From assembly GCA_000444245.1 (NCBI GenBank), contig ATSW01009267.1, forward strand, positions 1 through 25,605: a DNA stretch of 25,605 nucleotides, in the 5' to 3' direction. The notes below the pieces were generated by a model, which saw only the letters and a list, made by a program, of their open reading frames with translations, had not been told where the DNA came from and did no database searches. Position numbers and translations under genes: made by a program. Of this stretch, positions 18,626-25,605 are shown one piece after another; the stretch's first letter is position 1; each line of letters starts with the position of its first letter. This DNA comes from Botryllus schlosseri. Its lineage: Eukaryota > Chordata > Ascidiacea > Stolidobranchia > Styelidae.

Positions 18626-21600
18626 ATGCCTCAACTGGACTGCCCCATTGAGGACTGCCCATGGAAGTCACAGGATTTGGCTGAGGCGTTAGTTCCTGCC
18701 CTCATCAAAGCCCTCGAAATCCACGACAGGACTGTTCATGGCGCTGCTACAACCGAGTCTGGGCCCCCGCTCAAATTGGAAAAGCCGACTATCGCATCGG
18801 GATGCGATCCCGAGAGATGGTCAGCCTTCACGAGAGAGTGGCGTATGTACAAAACTGGCTGTCGCATCTCCGACAACATGGCCTCTACTGCTCTCTTCCA
18901 CTGTTGTGACTCCGAGCTACGTGCCGATATACTGAGGGATATCCGACGCGACATTGATGCCATGACAGTTGAAGATCTGCTCGCTGCGGTCAAGCGCTTG
19001 GCTGTGAAAGACGAAAGTATACTAGTGCACCGACTAAGGCTCAGCAAGATGGTTCAGACCCCCGGCTCTAGCATCCGCACCTTTCTTGCTAGCCTGCGTG
19101 GTCAAGCTGCCTTGTGTCAGTACACATCGACCTGTCGGGAGGAGGGCTGCAACCACGTCTTCGATTACAGTTCTGAGATCATAAAGGACAACCTTATTCG
19201 GGGCATCGCCGATCCCGATATCCTCTCTGATATCCTCGGTGATGCTGCCACAGACCGCTCCCTGGAAGACACTGTCTCCTTCATCGCCAGAAAGGAACAG
19301 GGACGCCTGACGCACTCCGAGGTCGGTAATTTCCCTGCGACACCACAGTCTGCAGCTGCCGTTCAACCTTCCAGGATGTGCTGGGCCTGCGGCGGACGGG
19401 CCCATGCCCCCCGCAACGACCGTGACGCACGGAAAAGCAAGTGTGAAGCCTGGCATTCACTGTGCACGAAATGCTCGTCCAAAGGCCATTACACAAATTG
19501 CTGCAGGCAATGCCTAGACTGTGGGAAATGGGGCCACAAGGATAAATCGTACCGGCTTTGCGCGAAGCATAAGTCCAAGCAGTTGGAGGCCCGGAGTGAA
19601 TCCTCCTCCAGCCCTGCTGAAAGAACTGCTAGCTGCATCAACTCTCAGCTCTCGAATGACGCCCTGTGCTGCCCCTCGGAATCTCTTGAGGCAAAACAGA
19701 TAGCATCACTTTCAGCTATGGTGAATAGACTCGATCATCACGTGTTCGATGATGGCTGGAAAGTACGGCCATCCAAACCTCACCCTGTCGTACTGGTCTC
19801 GATTAACTTGCTTCCCGATGCACATTCTCTGCTGGGTCACCCCATTCGCACCTCCGCTCGGCTTTCCTCCATCCGGACTTACATGGTAGCTGACACGGGT
19901 TGCCAGAGCTCCATTATTCCCTTGTTCATCGCTGTGCGACTGGGTATCGACCGCCGTGATCTGCTCCCTGTTAAGCTAGTCATGGAGGGCCCATCTCATG
20001 CAGACTTGGGCATAGTTGGTGGAATCGCTGTGGATATCAGTTTCGTGGGACCCGGTGGGACTGCGAGGACAGCCCGCATCATGTGCTATGTGTCGTCGAT
20101 GCTTGACAGATCCTACCTCTGCAGGGAAGCCCTAGCCACGCTCGGCATCATACCGGATGATTTCCCGTACAGTCGTGGCCCGCAGGATGTTCATACGACG
20201 GCAGAGATCGAACAAAATGATCCTGCCTGCTCCTGCCCTCGCCGTGAACCTCAGCCACCGCCCCTTCCCGACACCCTACCTCCTGGTTTAAAGCCAACTA
20301 GGGAGCATGTCGACCGATTGAAGAGCTGGCTACTGGATTACTACGGCTCGACTACGTTCAATGTATGCGAACACCAACCTCTGCCACTGATGACAGGGGA
20401 AGAGCTGCATCTGCACGTTGACCCGGATGCCACGCCCGTCGCGACGCACAAACCCGCTCTGGTCCCCATTCACTGGCAAGAACAGGTGCACTCTGACCTA
20501 GAGAGGGATGTACGCTTGGGAGTGCTCGAAAGGGTCGGTACAAATACCCCCACCACATGGTGCTCACGGATGGTTGTCACCGGCAAGGCAGATGGTTCCC
20601 CGAGGCGCACGGTTGACCTGCAACCTCAGAACAAGCACTCTGTACGACAAACTCACCATGTCCCGGCGCCGTTCCACTTAGCGGATCGAGTACCCCAGGG
20701 CATGCTGAAAACCGTAACCGATGCCTGGAATGGCTACCACTCCGTGCCAATCAGAAAGGAGGACCGACACATCACGACCTTCATCACACCATGGGGACGC
20801 TATCGATACAAGGTTGCACCGCAAGGCTTCCTGGCGAGTGGTGATGCATATAATCAACGTTTCGACGCAATCATCTCCGACTTCCCAGACAAAGTGAAGT
20901 GTGTCGATGACACTTGCATGTGGGCGGAGGACATTGAAACTGCTTTTCTTCAGACGTGCCGATGGCTTGATTTATGTGCCCGCAATGGCATCACTCTGAA
21001 TCCAAAGAAATTTCAATTTGCGCAAGAAGAAGTGGACTTTGCTGGATTGACGATCTCTATGACCAACATCCGCCCATGCACCAAGTTCCTCAACGCAATA
21101 AGGGACTTCCCTACACCTGCTGACATTACCGGGGTGCGAGCATGGTTCGGACTGGTGAATCAAGCAGCGTACACCTTTGCCATGGCACAGCAGATGACGC
21201 CATTCAGAGACCTGCTGAAACCGGCCCGGAAATTTGCTTGGTCTGAAGAATTGGAACGCGCCTTCCAGCTGTCAAAAGAAGCGATCATTTCTGAAATTGA
21301 GAATGGTGTGAGACTCTTTGACCCTAGCCGACCAACATGCCTCGCGACTGATTGGTCTGAGACCGGGATTGGCTTTTTCATGACACAGAAGTACTGCAAG
21401 TGCGCTCCTGTGACGCCGACCTGTTGTCCGGATGGATGGAAACTATGCCTGGTCGGAAGCCGTTTTACTCACCCAGCGGAGAGCAGATACGCCCCCATTG
21501 AGGGCGAAGCACTGGCTGTCGCATACGCGCTCCACCAAACGAGATATTACGTCCTTGGGTGCACCCAGCTGATCGTCGCCACTGATCATAAGCCTCTTGT

Positions 21601-23353
21601 GCGGGTCTTCAATGACAGGTCCCTGTCGGACATCACCAACAGACGGCTCCTCAACCTCAGGGAAAAGACCCTGGGATACCGCTTTCAGATTGTCCACGTG
21701 CCCGGCAAGAGCAATCACGTTGCAGACGCTGCATCCAGGAACCCGCATGGCCCTCCCGTCAGGCTTGAGCTGCCCGGAGAGGCACCCGAAACTGATCTCA
21801 CACCGCGCCGCCCTATCGCCGTGTCCAAGATTCCGAGACTGATCGACGATGAGCCGGACTTTGCTGACGATGCTTCAACCGTGGCTGCCGCTACTGCCAG
21901 TCTTCGGGCCTCGACGACAGTTGTCACATGGGACATGGTACGTGAAGCTACCTCTTCTGATAGCGACCTTCAGCAACTGAACCGGTATATCAGTGAAGGA
22001 TTTCCGACCGACCTCCGCATCATGCCTGCTAGCTTGCGTCCTTACCACAGGTTCTCGTCGATGCTGAGCACTGTGGACGGCGTTATTCTTATGGGACAAC
22101 GGATCGTGATACCCTCGAGTCTGCGTCATGAGATCCTGACCGCGTTGCATGCCGCGCATCAGGGCACTTCTGCCATGAATGCTAGGGCGAGGGACTCCGT
22201 TTTTTGGCCACTGATCACAGTCGACATCTCTCGCATTAGAGACCAGTGTGGTCACTGCCACAGGATCGCGAAATCTAACCCCATGCAGCCTCCGGCCGTC
22301 CTGACGCGCCCAGAGTACCCTTTCCAGATGATCTGCAGTGATTACTTTTCTCACAATGGCAAGGACTATGTTGTCATTGTCGATCGGTACTCTAACTGGC
22401 CGATTGCGTGTCACTCGAGCTCTGGGGCCGATGGACTCATCTCGCAGCTACGGCAAACCTTCGTGACTTTTGGCATTCCAGAAGAGCTGACTTCTGATGG
22501 CGGGCCACAGTTTACTGCTGGAAAGACCCAGGCATTCTTGAAATCGTGGGGCGTAACCCACAGAGTATCCTCGGTCGCCAACCCACACGCGAACTGTCGA
22601 GCTGAACTTGCAGTCAAGACGGTGAAACGGATGCTCATGGACAACACATCCAGCGGCGGCTCATTGGATGTTGACAAATTCCAACGAGCTATGTTGCTGT
22701 ACCGCAATTCCATTGACCCAGTGACTAAGGTCTCCCCTGCGATGATCATATTCGGACGCCCTATTCGCGATGCTATCCCGATCCCATATGCGCGCTACGT
22801 ACCCCATGAATCATGGCGAGAAATTGTAGCCCACCGGGAATTTGCCATGGCACGGCGACACTGTCGCGAATACGAAAAATGGAGCGAACACACCAAGATG
22901 CTGCCTGCTTTGAAAGTTGGTGACCATGTATACCTGCAGAATCTAGTTGGGAACCATCCGAAACGCTGGGAGAGAACAGGCGTTGTCGTCGAGGTGCGCC
23001 AGCATCACCAGTACGTCATTCGCGTTGACGGGTCTGGCCGCGTAACCATACGAAACCGACAACACTTGCGCCGCTTTACGCCATTCTCAGTGCCCGGACA
23101 CCCGACATTTACAACGACACCGCTTCACGATCCTGGACCTGCGACGGGCCACCCCGAGGTCCATACCACACCGTCTGCTGCCTCAGAACCAGTCGCTCAG
23201 CCGGAAAACTTGCCTAATGATGTCTACGAGCCTCCTGCAACGACGACCCCACGGCCACCGCTGGCCCTGGCTCGCTTACAGCCATACAACAAGCCAGGAC
23301 TGTTAGAATCTCATCCCTTGCCCAGGTCACGACGCGCTGTCGTCAATCCTTGA
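18626..23353 (+). CDS. Gag-pol polyprotein of the LTR element
   Basis: A single frame of 1575 codons that looks whole. In order: an N-terminal C2H2-like Cys/His segment (residues 5-38, CPIEDCPW and later HDRTVH); a gag region like that of many marine-invertebrate gypsy elements (about 50-240); Cys/His zinc-knuckle-type segments (252-315); an aspartic protease with DTG at about 423; reverse transcriptase (about 600-800, VDD box near 760); RNase H (about 905-1050, TDWSETG); integrase with a Zn-binding H2C2 segment (1166-1215) and catalytic core (about 1225-1380, SDGGPQF near 1291); and a GPY/F-like C-terminal module (about 1430-1485). Gag and pol are fused in one frame, so no frameshift signal is needed. 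Codon use is richer in GC than the surroundings. ATG 18626 is the first Met of the frame, 33 bases after the left LTR. Confidence 0.93.
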   Translation: MPQLDCPIEDCPWKSQDLAEALVPALIKALEIHDRTVHGAATTESGPPLKLEKPTIASGCDPERWSAFTREWRMYKTGCRISDNMASTALFHCCDSELRADILRDIRRDIDAMTVEDLLAAVKRLAVKDESILVHRLRLSKMVQTPGSSIRTFLASLRGQAALCQYTSTCREEGCNHVFDYSSEIIKDNLIRGIADPDILSDILGDAATDRSLEDTVSFIARKEQGRLTHSEVGNFPATPQSAAAVQPSRMCWACGGRAHAPRNDRDARKSKCEAWHSLCTKCSSKGHYTNCCRQCLDCGKWGHKDKSYRLCAKHKSKQLEARSESSSSPAERTASCINSQLSNDALCCPSESLEAKQIASLSAMVNRLDHHVFDDGWKVRPSKPHPVVLVSINLLPDAHSLLGHPIRTSARLSSIRTYMVADTGCQSSIIPLFIAVRLGIDRRDLLPVKLVMEGPSHADLGIVGGIAVDISFVGPGGTARTARIMCYVSSMLDRSYLCREALATLGIIPDDFPYSRGPQDVHTTAEIEQNDPACSCPRREPQPPPLPDTLPPGLKPTREHVDRLKSWLLDYYGSTTFNVCEHQPLPLMTGEELHLHVDPDATPVATHKPALVPIHWQEQVHSDLERDVRLGVLERVGTNTPTTWCSRMVVTGKADGSPRRTVDLQPQNKHSVRQTHHVPAPFHLADRVPQGMLKTVTDAWNGYHSVPIRKEDRHITTFITPWGRYRYKVAPQGFLASGDAYNQRFDAIISDFPDKVKCVDDTCMWAEDIETAFLQTCRWLDLCARNGITLNPKKFQFAQEEVDFAGLTISMTNIRPCTKFLNAIRDFPTPADITGVRAWFGLVNQAAYTFAMAQQMTPFRDLLKPARKFAWSEELERAFQLSKEAIISEIENGVRLFDPSRPTCLATDWSETGIGFFMTQKYCKCAPVTPTCCPDGWKLCLVGSRFTHPAESRYAPIEGEALAVAYALHQTRYYVLGCTQLIVATDHKPLVRVFNDRSLSDITNRRLLNLREKTLGYRFQIVHVPGKSNHVADAASRNPHGPPVRLELPGEAPETDLTPRRPIAVSKIPRLIDDEPDFADDASTVAAATASLRASTTVVTWDMVREATSSDSDLQQLNRYISEGFPTDLRIMPASLRPYHRFSSMLSTVDGVILMGQRIVIPSSLRHEILTALHAAHQGTSAMNARARDSVFWPLITVDISRIRDQCGHCHRIAKSNPMQPPAVLTRPEYPFQMICSDYFSHNGKDYVVIVDRYSNWPIACHSSSGADGLISQLRQTFVTFGIPEELTSDGGPQFTAGKTQAFLKSWGVTHRVSSVANPHANCRAELAVKTVKRMLMDNTSSGGSLDVDKFQRAMLLYRNSIDPVTKVSPAMIIFGRPIRDAIPIPYARYVPHESWREIVAHREFAMARRHCREYEKWSEHTKMLPALKVGDHVYLQNLVGNHPKRWERTGVVVEVRQHHQYVIRVDGSGRVTIRNRQHLRRFTPFSVPGHPTFTTTPLHDPGPATGHPEVHTTPSAASEPVAQPENLPNDVYEPPATTTPRPPLALARLQPYNKPGLLESHPLPRSRRAVVNP

Positions 23354-23417
23354 GAGAGACTGTCTTTTGTGCTAATATTGCCTTGGCACTCCAAGACTCG
23401 TCTGTGGGGAGGGGAGA

Positions 23418-23637
23418 TAGATAACCATGCTATCTCTCTCTACAGATCCTAGTCATCCTTTTCCTCACCCTTACTTGAGACTGAAATGCTAGGGGGGGAA
23501 GGATAGCAATTTACCATTTCGTTGCAATACGTTTCTTTCTGCGTTGTGATATTTATTTCCATTCTGTAAGGCTGTCGGAAAAGTATTTCATCCTTTGATA
23601 TGCTTAGTAAATATAGGTAGACATACATGTTTGTTTA
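23418..23637 (+). repeat. Right LTR, 220 bp
   Basis: Follows the purine-rich tract gtggggaggggaga. Begins tagataaccatgctatctc and ends catgtttgttta, followed by the ctttt target duplication. Confidence 0.85.
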
Positions 23638-23642
23638 CTTTT

Positions 23643-24296
23643 CAGCTTACGGAACGGTGAAATTACAAAAAATAATTTGCAGACGGGTCGATGTAAAAAA
23701 TTTCAAATCAGTCGAAGATGTACGCCAATTGTGCAACGTGTTTAGAGGACGACTCTTTCTAAAATTGACAACTAATTTAATGTCGGCCTTGCTAGTGAGC
23801 CAGGAGGCTGATTTAACTGATTTTTCTAACAGTTCACAACAGTAGATGTCTTGGGTGTATTATAAACCGACATTTTTCAAATTTCATTTCAGAAAATCTA
23901 AATCTTCTAGATTTCTTTACGCCTGACGCCCAAGATGGCATCAGATAGTCGAAATCGATGCATCAGAACAACTAGAAACATTTCAGCTTTTCCAAACTAG
24001 ATTAGAAGTAGAATTAGTGAATTCACAATAACATGGAAGTTGAATCAACTCTCAGATCAGGCGCGTAACCAGAGCGCGAAAAAGGGGGGGGTTTGGGTTA
24101 CGAAATTGGCTATTATGACGTCATCATTACAATTACTCGTCTCCACGCCATGGCGAATATTTACGATATTGTATAGTTTAATAATAAAAAGAGAGTTGCG
24201 GTGAGTGGGAGATGTACGAATACGATACAGACATTGCCTGAATATCGCGTTTCTTTTACGGTATGATTGAAAGAAATTCGTAATTGCTCACGTTTA
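23643..24296. other. Stretch with no firm gene
   Basis: Directly 3' of the LTR element. Both strands are open over about 23646-23845 but neither frame resembles a family, and splice signals conflict. A TCTAAT-family end lies at 23964-24026. At about 24060-24105 a cgcgtaaccaga sequence followed by a G-run resembles the end of a dispersed repeat, but I cannot bound it. Confidence 0.4.
23964..24026. mobile_element. One end of a TCTAAT-array element
   Basis: cagaacaactagaaacattt followed by cagctttt and attagaagtagaattag matches the inverted right end of the 16680-17650 element (acagctagaaaattttcagc, then attagattagaattagag). The partner end was not found. Confidence 0.5.
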
Positions 24297-24304
24297 GTCA
24301 TGAG

Positions 24305-25598
24305 TAGAGCCCGACCGATATTGGATTTCTGAGCCGATACCGATAACACCGATATCCAGTACCTCCACCGATAACCTCGATATATTCAGCCGATATTCAA
24401 AATGTATGGAATCTAGCTCAAGGCCCATATTTAACACCTCAGAGCATTTATTTCAATAACTTTACAGCCATTGATATGCTTGAACATGAAATAAATGATC
24501 TAGGGGCTATAAAAATATATCAAAAGCACCAATCCAGCAGTTGCAGATTACAGTTCACGAAGCACAATTTCTCGGCGCTTTCTCCAAGGAGTGAACTTCT
24601 GTGGTCTTTCATAAATGATGTATATAGTACTAAACACAGTGAGCAGTCTTTCACTTGGTACCTAGTGGCACAGCAAGGATTGGAAATCTTTCTTCATTCG
24701 GTTCCACCGCTCCCTTGCAGGGGATCTTTCCTTCAATGGTTTCACCAAATATTGATATTCTTCTGGCAGAGCACCTGGAGCCTTCAGCACATCATCAACA
24801 AATAGCTGAAGAGAAAGTTGAAAACAACTCAAATTGTCCATGTCTGCAACTGCTCCACCCATCCCCCTTGGGCCTTGACCATGACCAGCATTTCAACAAT
24901 CAATTGATCAATATTTTACGCTCTCTTGTCAGAATTGGCCAATGTCATCATGGAATCAAAAATGTTCGGATCTGTTATTGGCTTTACTCCACCTTTGCTT
25001 GATTTTCTTGCCCTCTATGTTCGCATATTTCCTATCATGGTGGCCCCGCAGGTCTCAGCCCTCAGGCCTCAGTCTGAGTGTCAGACGACTTCATACATTA
25101 CTGGTATAATTAGCTCTGTTGGTACCGAACCAATAGCACTATCTTCAGAGAAACGTTTCGACGCGACGCTTTTCTTTATCATCACGAGGGCCAGTCCAGC
25201 ATGATTGAAGTTCTCATTTCTCTTACTGATTGAAATCTTCTGCAGACAACTATCCATCCAGGATCCAGCTGCTCTCTGTCTTTGGTGATCGATTGATTAC
25301 TGCAGGGGGATTCCCACGAAGTCAGCGGGGCATAACGGTGATTAGTTATCTACAATATTTTTCAGATAGGAACGCCTACTGCCCTCTATGCAGCATGCAC
25401 TATATGCAGCTTGGCCATTTATTTTTATAATTTACCACCCTCACGTCTTCTATCGACTTCTCTGACTCCCTGCCACCATGTTGTGACGTCACGAAAAAGG
25501 CCGATATTTTTTTACCTTCAATGGTCGATACCGATATTTCTCTCCAAGCGTGATATCGACTCGATATTATCGGCGAGCCGATAATCGGTCGGGCTCTA
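24305..25598. mobile_element. hAT element, 1294 bp, complete ends
   Basis: Starts tagagcccgaccgatattgg and ends with the inverse ccgataatcggtcgggctct plus a. Subterminal sequence on both sides is rich in ccgata motifs. The target duplication is gtcatgag on the left (24297-24304) and gtcatga on the right (25599-25605), where the window ends one base short. No transposase recognised; a 66-codon minus-strand frame (24662-24862) is unlike hAT proteins. Confidence 0.88.
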
Positions 25599-25605
25599 GT
25601 CATGA

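Larger units (their letters stand above)
18508..23637 (+). mobile_element. Ty3/gypsy-class LTR retrotransposon
   Basis: A 5.1-kb element with a gag-pol frame, a purine-rich tract (23404-23417) just before the right end repeat, and similar sequence at both ends. A 5-bp target duplication ctttt lies at 18503-18507 and 23638-23642. Domain order (protease, reverse transcriptase, RNase H, integrase) is that of Ty3/gypsy. The coding frame looks whole, but the left end repeat is much shorter than the right, so I count about one break, at the left end. The shared parts of the two end repeats differ at about one base in 85, which suggests a recent insertion. The end repeats begin ta and end ta, not the usual tg and ca. 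Confidence 0.92.

Noticed and set aside
23646-23845. Coding exon on either strand next to the LTR element
   Set aside because: The plus frame has no family resemblance. The minus frame has a gtaagc donor, but its phase does not fit the 50-codon exon and its acceptor is weak.
24662-24862. Captured gene fragment or hAT transposase on the minus strand
   Set aside because: Sixty-six codons with some charged helical character but no motif I can match, so it is left as a point to check only.

Overview
The window looks like a stretch of an animal nuclear genome, most likely a marine invertebrate (an invertebrate deuterostome such as a tunicate would fit, but nothing here proves it). The reasons are GT-AG spliced exons, a BOLA3-type mitochondrial Fe-S gene, a tRNA-derived SINE, many hAT DNA transposons with 8-bp target duplications, and a Ty3/gypsy-type LTR element. 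Noncoding DNA is AT-rich, coding DNA is clearly richer in GC, and a few N bases (about 14957-15240 and 17707-17717) mark uncertain draft sequence.

Layout. 1-3.7 kb: intergenic DNA, then a 2.35-kb hAT-like element (1332-3681) whose ends are built of GATTAC hexamer arrays and which holds a tRNA-derived SINE. 3.7-5.6 kb: mostly featureless, with a short TTAGGG-like tract and a perfect 40-bp palindrome flanked by 7-bp direct repeats. 5658-6017 (+): an intronless BOLA3 gene. About 8.1-18.0 kb, minus strand: part of one spliced gene, seen as a 50-codon exon (17858-18007), a very large 941-codon disordered exon (10051-12873) and a possible last exon (8141-8371). The first two exons have clean splice sites and are phase 0 at both ends, so they can be joined in frame; I do not recognise the protein. 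Its introns are packed with nested hAT elements and a palindromic MITE.

18508-23637 (+): an LTR retrotransposon of the Ty3/gypsy class, with a whole-looking 1575-codon gag-pol frame, end repeats of unequal length and a 5-bp target duplication. It appears young. 23.6-25.6 kb: little recognisable coding DNA, one end of a TCTAAT-repeat element, and a complete non-autonomous-looking hAT element (24305-25598) that ends almost exactly at the window edge.

The genes do not form a pathway. BOLA3 serves mitochondrial [4Fe-4S] cluster delivery; the large minus-strand gene probably encodes a nuclear, low-complexity protein with SUMO-interaction-like motifs. The main story is layered transposition: at least six elements can be bounded to the base by target duplications, several nested, giving a relative order of insertion. 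No clearly new biological system is proven. The best leads are the unidentified large-exon gene, the hexamer-array transposon ends, and the palindrome with flanking direct repeats.
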